Shown here piece after piece: positions 34,925-46,011 of a stretch of 64,000 bases of DNA. The stretch covers positions 106,946,823-107,010,822 of the forward strand of contig NC_064822.1 of assembly GCF_024166365.1 (NCBI RefSeq), written 5' to 3'. The stretch comes from Elephas maximus indicus (lineage: Eukaryota > Chordata > Mammalia > Proboscidea > Elephantidae). The notes below the pieces were generated by a model. It made no database searches. It saw only the letters and a list, made by a program, of their open reading frames with translations, and was not told where the DNA came from. The position numbers and the translations under genes were made by a program. Positions within the stretch are counted from its first letter, which is position 1, and each line of letters opens with the position of its first letter.

Positions 34925-35135
34925 TTTCCTATGGAGTGGCCTGTTTTGTTGTGATCAGCTCTAACTGTGAGAACATCCTTCCTCATATTAAACTGGCATC
35001 TATCCTCTAGGAACTCCCTCCCCTGGTCTTGGTTATGCTGTCTGAAGCAACACTGGATAAGTCTGATCCCTCTTTCATTTTTCTAAATGGAAACTCATTT
35101 TTCAGTGTATTGAATTTTTTTCCTCATATGAGCTT
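34925..35135 (-). repeat. Ancient CR1/L3-like LINE end
   Basis: GAGAACATCCTTCCTCATAT, TAAACTGGCATCTATCCTC, TCCCCTGGTCTTGGTTATGC and AAGTCTGATCCCTCTTTC follow the order seen in old CR1-type repeats. Family and strand by resemblance only. Confidence 0.35.
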
Positions 35136-35440
35136 AGTTATTAAGGGAAATCCATGACCTTTTTGATGCCTTCAAAGGTCCTCATGGAGTCAGTGAATAT
35201 CCTCATATTTTGAAAAGTTTATAAATTTAGCTACTTGGATCTTAAAGGTAGCAGGATCTGTTACTTGGACCCCATGTAATCCCATGGGACTAAACTTCAT
35301 GCTCATCAAAAAACTGGAGAAATAATACAGTACTCTGTCCTCTCTCACTCTCTCAATGCCTAAGGATAACTCCCAAGGGTTCGATTTTCAGGAAAAGCAG
35401 CTTTAATAAAGAGAATTCACATCCCAAGTGTAACAACCAT
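35136..35440. other. No recognisable feature
   Basis: AT-rich stretch with nothing gene-like. Confidence 0.35.
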
Positions 35441-35608
35441 GTTGTTGCTGTTGTTGTTAGGTGCTGTCAAGTCGCTTCTGACTCATAGCGACCCTACAGG
35501 ACAGAGTAGAACTGTCCCACAGGGTTTCCAAAGAGCGGTTGGTGGAGCTGAACTGCCCACCTTTTGGTTAGCAGCCAAGCTATTAACCACTATGTCACCA
35601 GGGCTCCT
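35441..35608 (-). repeat. AfroSINE with TAACAACC-type tail and target duplication
   Basis: GTTGTTGCTGTTGTTGTTAG (reverse of an ACAAC tail), GTGCTGTCAAGTCGCTTCTG, ending TCACCAGGGCTCC. TGTAACAACCA flanks both sides (left about 35,429). Tail type equals that of the RTE 3' ends. Confidence 0.88.
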
Positions 35609-36125
35609 GTAACAACCACAGAGCTTCAGAAAATGCAAACTAAAAGCTATTTACAAAAGCCAGTCTATTTATTATGAAAAAAGGATTTTTCTATATCTGG
35701 GATTGAACTTTGCTTCCTCTGTGACTTCACACTTCTCTTTCTAAATTATTTTCACATTGGCATTGCTGATAAATTATACCACATAAAGCCTTTATTAATT
35801 CTATTTTAACCACCTTTGTGGATTTCTCTTTCTTTCCTTCTCTTTACGATTATCTTGATTTAGTTACCCCAGCTCCTCATCTAGTATAAAGGCTGCTCCG
35901 ATTGAAGTAAATTTCTAACTCAGTTATCTGGAGCACCTTAGTAGGTAATCACTAAATGTTTCTTGATATAGATGAGAAGAAACAAATAGTTATTCATTCA
36001 TTAAGTATGTAAGACAACCCACTACGTACAAAGTACACAAAGTCTAGTAGTCAAAGAACTTACAGTTCAGTTTAGTACCCACGTTAAAACAAATACTTAA
36101 ATTTATTTAGTGGTAAAATAACACA
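35609..36125. other. No recognisable feature
   Basis: Low-GC unique sequence; a weak ancient-repeat resemblance from 35,990. Confidence 0.35.
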
Positions 36126-36310
36126 AGAAAAAGTTGTAGCTAACAAAGTAGATAAAATGAAATACATTCCAATTAATCAAAAAATACAGAAGAAGAGAAG
36201 AGAGGAAACAAAGAACAGATGGCACAGATAGGAAACACATAGCACAATGTTAGATATAAACCCAACTATGTCAACAATCACATTAAATGTAATGGTCTAA
36301 TCACCCCCTG

Positions 36311-36475
36311 AGCCCTGGTGGTGTAACGGTTAAGAGCTCAGCTGCGAACCAAAAGGTTGGCAGTTTGAATCCACCAGCCGCTCCTTAGAAGCCCTGGGGG
36401 GCAGTTCTATTCTGTTTCTCTAGAGTCACTATGAGTCAGAATTGACCCGACGGCAATGGATTTTTTTTTTTTAAA
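36311..36475 (+). repeat. AfroSINE
   Basis: GAGCCCTGGTGGTGTAACGG, GAACCAAAAGGTTGGCAG and ATTGACCCGACGGCAATGG, ending in a T-run. Inserted in the old L1 endonuclease region. Confidence 0.9.
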
Positions 36476-36712
36476 TCATCCCAATTGAAAGATTCTCATA
36501 TTGGGAAAAAAAAAAAAAAAAAAGCAAGACCTAACCATATGTTGCCTAAAAGAAATTCACTTTAAATTTAAAGACACAAATAGATTAAAAAGTAAAAGAA
36601 GGAAATATCAAGTGATTGCTCTATTAGACAAAGTGGATTTCAGAGCAAAAAATATTGCCAGGGATTAAGAGAGTCTTCCATAATGACAAAGTAGTCAGTT
36701 CATAGAGAGAAC

Positions 36713-37191
36713 TGTCATGGATTGAATTATGCCCGCCCCCCAACAAAATATGTGTCAACTTGGTTAGGCCATGATTCCAAGTACTGTGTAGTTGTCCTCC
36801 ATTTTGTGATTGTAATTTTATATTAGAGAGGATTAGGGTGGGATTGTAACACCCTTACTAAGGTCACATCCCTGATTCAATGTAAAGGGAGTTTCCCCGA
36901 GGTGTGGCCTACACCAGCTTTTATAAGAGATAAAGGGAAAGGAAAGGTAGCAGAGAGCAGGGACCTCAAAGCACCAAGAAAGCAGCACCAAGCAGAGCAC
37001 GTCCTTTGGACTTGGGGTCCCTGCGCCTGAGGAGCTCCTTCAGAGCCGACAGAGAGAGAAAGCCATTCCCTGGAGCTGACACTCTGAATTTGGACTTGTA
37101 ACCTACTAGACTGTGAGAGAATAAATTTCTCTTTGTTAAAGCAATCCACTTGTGGTATTTCTGTTAATAGCAGCACTAGATGTCTAAGACA
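36713..37191 (+). mobile_element. MaLR-like LTR, plus orientation
   Basis: TGTCATGGATTGAATTATG at the 5' end, GAATAAATTTCTCTTTGTTA with the poly(A) signal, ending GATGTCTAAGACA (TG...CA). L1 sequence flanks it, but no clear 5-bp duplication is left (AGAAC against AGGTC). The 99-codon minus-strand ORF inside is chance. Confidence 0.8.
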
Positions 37192-37344
37192 AGGTCATAA
37201 TCCTAAACATTAATGTACCTAATAACAGAGCTTCAAAATACTTGAATCAAAAACCGATAGAACTGCAAGAAGAAATAGACTAATCCACAATTATATTCAG
37301 AGATTTCAATACCCCTTTCTCAATAAATGATGTAAAACAAACAC

Positions 37345-39828
37345 CTGAAGAAAAACTAGATAACTGGGAGCTCCTAAAAGTCAACAACACCTATGCTCAT
37401 CCAAAGACTTCACCAAAAGAGTAAAATGATTACCCACAGACTGGGAAAAGGTTTTAGCTATGACATTTCCAATCAGTGTCTGGTCTCTAAATCTACATGA
37501 TACTGTAAAAACTCAACTACAAAAAAACAAATACCCCAACGGACAAAGGATATGAACAGGCACTTCGCTAAAGAAGACATTCAGGTTGCTAACAGATACA
37601 TGAGGAAATGCTCACAATCATTAGTCATTAGAGAAATGCAAATCAAAGCTACAATAAGATTCCATTTCACTCCAGCAAGGCTGGCATTAATTCAAAAAAC
37701 ACAAAATAATAAACGTTGGAGAGGTTGTGGAGAGACTGGAACACTTACTGTTGGTGGGAACATAAAATGGTACAACCACTTTGGAAATCGATTTGGTCCT
37801 TCCTTAAAAAGCTAGAAATAGAACTACCATACAATCCAGCAATCCCACTCCTTGGAATATATCCTAGAGAAATAAGAGCCTTTACACGAACAGATATATG
37901 CACACCCATGTTCACTGCAGCACTGTTTACAATAGCAAAAAGATGGAAGCAACTAAGGTGCCCATCAACAGATGAATGGATAATAAATTATGGTATATTC
38001 ACACAATGGAATGCCATATATTGATAAAGAACAATGATGAAATTCCATGAAACATTTCATAACATGGAGGAATCTGGAAGGCATTATGCTGAGTGAAATT
38101 AGTTGCAAAAGGACAAATATTGTACGAGACCACTATTATAATAACTGGAGAAATAGTTTAAACAGAGAAGAAAATATTCTTTGATGGTTATGAGAGTGGG
38201 GAGGGAGGGAAAGAAAGGGGTATTCACTAATTAGATAGTAGAAAAGAACTATTTTAGGTGAAGGGAAAGACAACACACAATATAGCAGAGGTCGGCACAA
38301 CTGTACTAAACCAAAAGCATAGAAGTTTCTTGAATAAACCGAACACTTCAAAGGCCAGCGTAGCAGGGGCTGGGGTTTAGGGACCACGGTTTCAGGGGAC
38401 ATCTAGGTCAATTGGCATAATAAAATCTATTAAGAAAACATTCTGCATTCCACTTTGGAGAGTGGTGTCTGGGGTCTTAAACGCTAGCAAGCAGCCATCT
38501 AAGATGCATCAATTGGTCTCAACCCACCTGAACCAAAGGAGAATGAAGAACACCAAAGACACAAGGTAATTATGAGCCCAAGAGACAGAGAAGGCGACAT
38601 AAATCAGAGACTACATCAGCCTGAGACCAGAAGAAATAGATGGTGCCTGGCTACAACCAATGACTGCCCTGACAGGGAACACAACAGAGTTCTTTTTTTT
38701 TTTTTTTAACTTTTATTAAGCTTCAAGTGAACGTTTACAAATCCAATCAGTCTGTCACATATAAGTTTACACACATCTTACTCCGTACTCCCACTTGCTC
38801 TCCCCCTCTTGAGTCAGCCCTTTCAGTCTCTCCTTTCGTGAGAGTTTTGCCGGCTTCCCTCTCTCTCTATCCTCCCATCCCACCTCCAGACAAGAGTTGC
38901 CAACACAATCTCAAGTGTCCACCTGATATAATTAGCTCACTCTTCATCAGCGTCTCTCTCCCACCCGCTGACCAGTCCCTTTCATGTCTGATGAGTTGTC
39001 TTCAGGGATGGTTCCTGTCCTGTGCCAACAGAAGGTCTGGGGACCATGGCCGCCGGGATTCCTCTAGTCTCAGTCAGACCATTAAGTCTGGTCTTTTTAT
39101 GAGAATTTGGGGTCTGCATCCCACTGATCTCCTGCTCCCTCAGGGGTCCTCTGCTGTGCTCCCTGTCAGGGCAGTCATCGATTGTGGCCGGGCACCAACT
39201 AGTTCTTCTGGTCTCAGGATGATGTAGGTCTCTGGTTCATGTGGCCCTTTCTGTCTCTTGGGCTCTTAGTTGTCGTGTGGCCTTGGTGTTCTTCATTTTC
39301 TTTTGCTCCAGGTGGGTTGAGACCAACTGATGCATCTTAGATGACAACAGAGTTCTTGATGGAGCAGGAGAGCAGTGGGATGCAGACTTCATTTTTTTTG
39401 TAAAAAGGCCAGACTTAATGGTCTGACTGAGACTAGAAGGACCCCAGAGGTCATGGTCCCCAGACCTTCTGTTAGCCCAAGACAGGAACCATTCCCAAAG
39501 TGAACTCTTCAGACAGGGATTGGACTGGACCATAGGATAGAAAATGATACTGGTGAGGAGTGAGCTTCTTGGATCAAGTAGGCACATGCGACTATGTGAG
39601 CAGCTCCTGTCTTGAAGGGAGATGAGAAGACAGAGGGGGTAAGCTGGCTGAATGGACATGAAAATAGAGGGTGAAGAGGAGAAAAGTTGCCGTATCATTA
39701 GGGGGAGAGCAACTAGAAGTAAATAGCAAGGTGTATATAAATTTTTGTATGAGAGACTGACTTGATTTGTAAACTTTCACTTAAAGCAAAATAAAAAAAA
39801 AATTTTTAAATAACATAAAAAAAAAAAA
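37345..39828 (+). mobile_element. Younger 5'-truncated L1 inside the old L1
   Basis: Begins in the ORF2 C-terminal third (CTAGATAACTGGGAGCTCCT). It has an ORF2 run at 37,552-38,024 ([29 protein letters not shown] in two frames), then the 3' UTR and poly(A) near 39,828. Old L1 endonuclease sequence resumes right after. The 3' UTR is itself interrupted by an inverted L1 end. Confidence 0.88.
38681..39357 (-). mobile_element. L1 3' UTR insertion, inverted, nested in another L1
   Basis: Insert 38,695-39,343 with poly-T at the left, matching the 3' UTR at 683-1,410 and 6,811-7,550. The exact 14-bp duplication ACAACAGAGTTCTT occurs at 38,681-38,694 and 39,344-39,357. Only 3' UTR is present. Confidence 0.92.
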
Positions 39829-40366
39829 ATCAGGAAGGACATAAAATACTTGAATATTACATAAAGGAACTTGACCTAACTGACATTTATAGGACACTCC
39901 ATCCAAAAACAGTAGAGAATATATTCTTCCCAAGTGCAACATTTTCCAACAGAGATCATATTCTGGGCCATAAAACAAGTCTCAAAAATGTAAAAGGATA
40001 CAAGCCATACAAATTATGTTCTCTGACTACAATGCAGTAGGATTAGAAATTAATAATAGAATAATATCTGGAAAATCTCCAAACATTTGAAAACTAAAAA
40101 ATATACTTCTAAATAACTTGAGAGTCAAAGAACTCAAAAGGGAAATTAGAAATTATCTTTGAATTAAAAATGAAAATCTAACATATTAAAATTTGTGGGA
40201 TTCAGCTAAAGCAGTACTTAGAAATTTATAGCACCAAACACCATTTTTAGAAAAGAAGGTGTCAAAATCAATGACCTCAGCTTCTCCATTAAGAAACTAG
40301 AAGAAAGGAAATAATCAATGAAATAGAACACAGAAAATCCGTAGACAAAATCAATGAAACCAAAAA

Positions 40367-41231
40367 GTGGTTGTTGTGTAGGATTTAATCTTGGAAACTT
40401 AATAGAGAGTTATCCAGGTTTGACATGTATAAACTCATCTAGTTTATTGCAAGATAGTCATGGCAAGGTATGCAAGTAAGATCATTTAGAACCAGAGAAT
40501 CAGAATTAACAATTAAAATGACAAGGTTAATTCAATGGCTAGAGTTCAAATTTTTAGGCTCCAGGCATTTACCATTTAACAAGAGGTCTTGAGAGGAAGG
40601 CTTGACCACGACTTAAATTCAGGAGTAGTCCCTCGTAGTTAGGATTTAAGGCCGGCTGCAGCAGGCAGTCTCAGCACGCTTTTGGTGTTCAGATAGAGTA
40701 AGAGACTAGAGAAAGATCCTTTTGCCTCTGCCTTCTCTCAGTAAGTGAGCAAGAATTCAAGGTTTATATGTGAAACTCTCATCTTGGCTTCACATGACGA
40801 GTCACTGTGACATCAAAGACTAGTATGTTACGTCTTTTCTCCAGGGTTAGAGGTTAACTGAATGTTGCATCTTCTCTTCAAGGTCAGAGATTAGGAAGTT
40901 TGTTTAGACTTATGTCTCAAGGCTAGTTTACAAAGATTAACTCTGCTGTGTTTGTTTTCTCTTGTCAGAGCATGCCAGGTCAAAGTGAGCTTAAAGGTTT
41001 TTTACATTCTTAACATACTTCACATGCTGCTATGTCTAAGTTCAGAAATTTTCTAATAACTTTCTAATGACTTACACGTTTCTAATAATTATAGTTAATG
41101 TTAGAGAGCCTCACAAAGGTAGATATATTTCTAAGTTCATATTATGAGTATATGTATGTATTTTAAAAGCACGATAGTGAGTTATACCTTACATGATTTA
41201 GGATCATTATAGAAACATAAAGAACAGTGGT
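40367..41231 (-). mobile_element. Solo LTR with GTGGT target duplication
   Basis: LTR 40,372-41,226 (855 bp) begins TGTTGTGTAGGATTTAATC and ends CATAAAGAACA. GTGGT is duplicated exactly at 40,367-40,371 and 41,227-41,231, and the L1 reads through when it is removed. Minus orientation is inferred from a minus-strand AATAAA near 40,443 and a TTAAAT element near 40,650. No internal genes. Family unknown to me, distinct from the MaLR-like LTRs here. Confidence 0.8.
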
Positions 41232-41363
41232 TCTTCAGAAGATAATAAAATTGATAAACCTCTAGCCAGATTAATCAGGAAAGAAAAAAAAAAGACACAA
41301 ATTGTGAATATCAGGAATGAAAGAGGTGACATCACTACAGATTCTATAGATTAAAAAAAAAAA

Positions 41364-41515
41364 ACGTTGCCGTCAAGTTGATTCCAACTCACAGCAACCC
41401 TATAGAGCAGAGTAGAACTGCCCCACAGAGTTTCCAAGGGGCGCCTGGTGGATTCGAACTGCCGGCCTTTTGGTTAGCAGCCATGGCCCTTAACCACTAC
41501 ACCACCAGGGTTTCC
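41364..41515 (-). repeat. AfroSINE with target duplication
   Basis: CGTTGCCGTCAAGTTGATTC, CTTTTGGTTAGCAGCCATGG, ending CCACCAGGGTTTCC. TCTATAGAT occurs on both sides. Inserted in the L1 RT region. Confidence 0.92.
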
Positions 41516-41974
41516 TCTATAGATAATAAAAGAAAAATATGGGAATATTATGAACAACTTTACACCCATAAATTCAACAACTTGGATGAAATGGACAAAT
41601 TCTCTAAAAGACACAAATTACCAAAATTCATTCAAGAAGAAATAAAAAGCCTAGATAGCTCTATAACTATTAAAGAAATTAAATTTATAGTTAAAAATTT
41701 TCCCTCAAATAAACCTCCAGGCCCAGATGATTTCACTTGAGAATTCTAGCAAACAAGAATATGAATTCTACACAAACTCTTCCAGGAAATCGAAGAGGAG
41801 GGAAATCTTCCTAAGCTAGTCTATGAGGCCAGTATTACTCTGACATCAGAGCCAGACAAGGCATTGCAAGAAAACTAGAGACCAATACACCTCATGAACA
41901 TATATATAGTAATTCTTAACGATATATTAACAAATCAAATCCAACAATATATAAAAAGGATACTACATCATGAC

Positions 41975-42723
41975 ATACTTTGGACATGTCATCAGGGGTC
42001 TCAGTCCCTGGAGAAGGACATTATGCTTGGTGAAGTAGATGGTCAGTGAAAAAGAGGAAGACCTTCAAGGAGATGGATTGACACAGTATCTGCAACAATG
42101 GGGTCAGTCATAACAACAATTGTTAAGATGGCATAGGACTAGGCAGTGTTTCATTCTGTTTTACGTAGGGCTGCCAGAGTCAGAACCGACTCAATAGCAT
42201 CGGTCTTAGTCATCTAATACTGCTATAACAGAAATACCACAAGTGGATGGCTTTAACAAAGAGTTTATTCTCTCACAGTTCAGTAAGTTAGAAATCCAAA
42301 TTCAGGGCAGGCTCCAGGGGAAGGCTTTCTCTCTCTGTTGGCTCTGGAGGAAGGTCCTCATCATCAGCCTTCCCTTGGTCTGGGAGCATCTCAGCACAGG
42401 AACCTCACATCCAGAGGACATGCTCTGCTCCTGGCACTGCTTTCTTGGTGGTATGAGGTCCCCTTCTCTACTTGCTTTCCTTTCCTTTTTATCTTTTGAG
42501 AGATAAAAGGTGGTGCAGGCCACTCCCCAGGGAAACTCCCTTTACATTGGATCAGGGATGTGACCTGGGTAAGGGTGGTGTTACATCCTACCCTAACCCT
42601 CTCTAACATAAAATTACAATCACAAAATGGAGGACAACCACACAATACTGGGAATGATGGCCTAACCAAGCTGACATCTATTTTGGGGGGACACAATTCA
42701 ATCCATGGAAGCATCTAACAACA
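41975..42723 (+). mobile_element. RTE LINE 3' end, split by an LTR
   Basis: 41,975-42,201 reads the RTE C-terminus and 3' UTR (TTTGGACATGTCATCAGGGG, TGGTCAGTGAAAAAGAGGA, GTCAGAACCGACTCAATAGC). The tail CATCTAACAACAAC reappears at 42,710-42,723 after the LTR. Target duplication: ACATCATGAC at 41,965-41,974 against ACATCATGGC at 42,724-42,733, in L1. Confidence 0.85.
42202..42709 (-). mobile_element. MaLR-like LTR inside the RTE 3' end
   Basis: Plus-strand ends GGTCTTAGTCATCTAATAC and CACAATTCAATCCATGGA. The target duplication AGCATC sits at 42,196-42,201 and 42,710-42,715 within RTE sequence. Same family as the LTR at 29,753. Confidence 0.85.
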
Positions 42724-42970
42724 ACATCATGGCCAATACATTATCCTAGGAATGCAAGGTTGATTTAACATTGAAAATCAATCGACTTAATTCACCATAC
42801 TAACAGACTAAAAAAACCCCACATGCAGAAAAAAGCATTTGACAAAATTCAATCCACTCCTGATTAAAACAAACAACCCTTCAGCAAAGTAGGTACAGAA
42901 GAGACTTTCTTCAACATGATAAAGTGTATCTAGGAAAGCCTATATAGTTAACATCATGCTTGTGGTGAAA

Positions 42971-44048
42971 TGAGTTCCTTTAGGTGGTCTTTTGCCTTAA
43001 TTCTTTGGAAAAACAGCTTGAGAAATTTTTCCCCTAAGCCCGGAGAAGTTACCTTTGCTCTAGTTTTCTACCCCAGAGCATTTGTTACTTTTGTCCAGGT
43101 TGATTGACATTTCCTGCATAAGCTGTAAACAACTTGTGGGTTGATACATTTTGTATGGTCCTGGGCGGCACCCTGCCCTGTGATTGGTAAGCACCTTGCA
43201 GGAACTGGTCAATAGACTATGCAAATTAAGTACTTGTAGCCTACTATGCAAATGAAGTATCTGTGGCCTACTGAGAGGGGATTGGTCAGTTTGTGGCCCC
43301 CTGCTGGGCGGGGCCATGCCTTGAAATTGGCAAAGAGTTGTGTATATATGCAGCCAACCCAACAGAGGTTTTTCAGACAGAAAGAAGCAGCAAGAGAAGC
43401 AAAAGGAAGAGAAAAGAAGCAGAAAAAGAGAGGAGTCAAGGAACCTTCTAAAGGACTATAACATCTGTCGAGGGCTGTAACACTGAAGACGGTGAGAGGC
43501 TCAGAAGTGGCTCAGCAGCAGAGCCAGTGGCAACAGGCCCAGAATGGGCCCAGAGACACAGAGCTGGCAAGAACAGATGGCAGGGCCAAAAGGAGCCTGT
43601 CCTGAGGGGGCCAAGAGGAGCCTGTCCTCAGGGGGCAGAGAGAAAGCCTGTCCTGAGTGGGCTGAGAGAAGCCTGCCTAGAGTAGCTGAGAGAACTGTCA
43701 TGAACTGAAGAAGGGAGACTTTGCCTACATGCTTCCTGAATCTGAGTTGTAGCCTATTGATCCTGATCCTGAGCTGCACCGTGTTACTTACTTAATAAAC
43801 CACTTAACTGTAAGTATGGTCTGTGAGTTCTGTGTGGCTGTTGCAACGGATTATGAAACCCAGAAGAGAACTAGAGTGCCATGGGAGGGACAGCTGGTGT
43901 CAGAATTTGTAAAAAGCTTGGAGAGTAGAGGTATGTCTGACCTCTACTTCATAAGGGATCAGCCTTGGGTTGATCTTGATTCTCATTATCCCCCCTGGAG
44001 TTAGACAGGTTCTGGTGATGCTACTATTACTATTCCTGCCATTTTAAT
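42971..44048 (+). mobile_element. ERVL-like LTR plus truncated leader
   Basis: The LTR runs from TGAGTTCCTTTAGG (42,971) to about 43,892 (GGGACA). U3 has two ATGCAAAT octamers (43,219 and 43,246), an ATTGGTCAG box and a GGGCGGGGC box. The TATA-like GTATATATGC is at 43,342. The poly(A) signal AATAAA is at 43,794-43,799. Two bases after the LTR, TGGTGTCAGAATTT resembles the tRNA-Leu primer site of ERVL elements, then about 140 bp of leader follow. GGTGAAA borders both ends. No gag, pol or env is present. Confidence 0.6.
43588..43690 (+). repeat. Short tandem repeats in the LTR R region
   Basis: About four imperfect units of roughly 28-32 bp built on AGGAGCCTGTCCTGAGGGGG / GAGAAAGCCTGTCCTGAGTG. 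Confidence 0.75.
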
Positions 44049-44345
44049 GGTGAAAAATGGGAAACTTTCCCCTAAGGTCAGGAGCAAAACAAAGATGTCT
44101 GTTTTCGCCACTTCTATTCAACGTTGTACTGAAGGTTCTAGCCAGTACAACAGGCAAGAAAAAGGAGTAAGAGGCATGCAGATTGAAGAAGAAGAAAGAA
44201 AACTGTTTATCTGCAGATAACATGGTCTATGTAGAAAATCTTAAGGGATCAACAAAAAAACAAACTAGAACTAATAAATAAATTCACCAAAGCTGCAGAT
44301 ACAAGACCAATATACCAAAATTAATTGTATTTCTATATACTACCA

Positions 44346-44390
44346 TAGGGTTGCTGTGAGTTGCAATTGACTTGATGGCAATGGTTTTTT
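44346..44390 (+). repeat. 45-bp AfroSINE 3' end with exact target duplication
   Basis: Insert reads TAGGGTTGCTGTGAGTTGCA, then ATTGACTTGATGGCAATGG and a T-run. TATATACTACCA is duplicated exactly at 44,334-44,345 and 44,391-44,402 in L1 sequence, so this is a bona fide, severely 5'-truncated insertion and not an eroded copy. Confidence 0.88.
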
Positions 44391-44434
44391 TATATACTAC
44401 CAAGGGACCACTGGAAGTTGAAATATAAAAATAA

Positions 44435-44922
44435 TGTCATGGATTGAATTATGTTCCCCCCAAATGTGTGTATCAATTGGGCTGGGCCATGATTCCCCGT
44501 ATTGTGTGATTTTCCTATATGTTGTAAATCCTGACTCTATGGTGTCAATGAGGGAGGACGGGCAGCAGCTGTGTTAGTGAGGCAGGACTCAACCTACAAG
44601 ATTGGATTGTGTCTTGAGGCAATCTTTTGAGATACAAAAGAAAGAAGTGAGCAGAGAGTCAGGGGGACCTCATACCACCAAGGAAGCAATGTCAGGAGCT
44701 GAGAGCATCCTTTGGACCTGGGGTCCCTGCGCCCGAGAAACTCCTCAACTATGGGAAGATTGTGGATGAGGACCTTCCTCCAGAGCTAATAAACAGTTCC
44801 CATCGAGCTGACGCACTGAGTTTGGACTTTTAGCCTACTTTACTGTGAGAGAATAAATTTCTCTTTGTTGAAGCAATGCATTTGTGGTATTTCTGTTATA
44901 GCAGCATGAAATGACTAAGACA
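44435..44922 (+). mobile_element. MaLR-like LTR, plus orientation
   Basis: TGTCATGGATTGAATTATG ... GAATAAATTTCTCTTTGTTG ... GAAATGACTAAGACA. Flanks AATAA and AATAC are a 4/5 match. Same family as 36,713. Confidence 0.85.
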
Positions 44923-44938
44923 AATACTATGCAATAGC

Positions 44939-45394
44939 TTAAGCCATGGTATTTTCAATCCCCTCATAAGCACGCTAAAGCTGGACAACGAATAAGTAAG
45001 ACTGAAGAAGAATTGATGCCTTTGAATTATGGTGTTGGCAAGAATATTGAATACATCATGGACTGCCAGAAGGACAAAAAAATCTGTCTTGGAAGAAATA
45101 CAGCCAGAATGCCTTAGAAGCAAGGATGGCAAGACTTTATGTCACGTACTTAGGACATGTTATCAGGAGAGACCAATCCCCGGAGAAAGACAACAACCTA
45201 TACCTTGGTAGAATAGAGGGTCAGCGAAAAAGAGGAAGTCCCTCAATGAGATGGATTGACACAAATGGCTGCAACAATGGGCTCAAAGATAGCGACAATT
45301 GTGAGGATGGTGCAGGACTAGGCAGTGTTTCGTTCTGCTGTATATAGGGTTGCTATGAATCAGAACTGACTTAATGGCACCTAACAACAACAAC
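44939..45394 (+). mobile_element. RTE LINE 3' end with 10-bp target duplication
   Basis: Encodes broken C-terminal RTE protein (YVTYLGHVIRRDQSPEKDN, GQRKRGSPSMRWID near 45,126-45,347) and the 3' UTR ending GGCACCTAACAACAACAA. ATGCAATAGC is duplicated exactly at 44,929-44,938 and 45,395-45,404. 5'-truncated. The tail is the same as on some AfroSINEs here. Confidence 0.9.
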
Positions 45395-45455
45395 ATGCAA
45401 TAGCATAAAAATATGAAATATTTAGGAATAAATACCACAAAAGATGGGCAAGACC

Positions 45456-45914
45456 TGTATTATGGATTGAATTATGCCCTCCCCTGCCCCACAAAGATAT
45501 GTCGAAGTCCTAAACCTGTATCTGTGAATGTCAATGTTTGGGGAGATAGGGTCTTTCTTTGAGGATATTATCAGTTAAGTCATGCTGGAGTAGGATGGGT
45601 CCTAGTTCTAATCCTTTCTGAGTAGTGTCTTATAAAAGGAGAGAACAGACATGGAGAGTTACATTGGGGCAAGACAGACGCCATATGGCAATGAAGGCAG
45701 GTACATCTATAAGCAGCAAGGGGACACACAGGACTGCCGGCAGTTAGGAGAGAGGCGTAGGATAGCTTTTCTCTCAAAGTCCTCAGGAGGAATTGACATG
45801 GGTAATACCCTGATTTGGGCTTCTAGCCTCCAGAACTATGAGAAAATTAGTTTCTGTTCTTTAAAGCCTCCCACTTTGTGGTATTTTGTTGTGGAAGTCC
45901 TAAAAACTAAAACA
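45456..45914 (+). mobile_element. MaLR-like LTR, second subfamily
   Basis: Starts TATTATGGATTGAATTATG. Includes ATATGTCGAAGTCCTAAACC and GCCTCCAGAACTATGAGAAA, ending AAAACTAAAACA. Matches MaLR LTRs more classically than the 29,753 family. No clear target duplication. Confidence 0.7.
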
Positions 45915-46011
45915 GTATCCTGAAAATTACAAAACAGCATTGAGAGAAGAAAACTGAAATAAATGAAGTGAAATACTATGTTCATAGAACAGAAGGTTCG
46001 ATTTTGTTAAG

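Noticed and set aside
36877-37176. 99-codon minus-strand ORF as a gene
   Set aside because: It lies wholly inside a MaLR-like LTR in antisense; other copies of the LTR do not preserve it.
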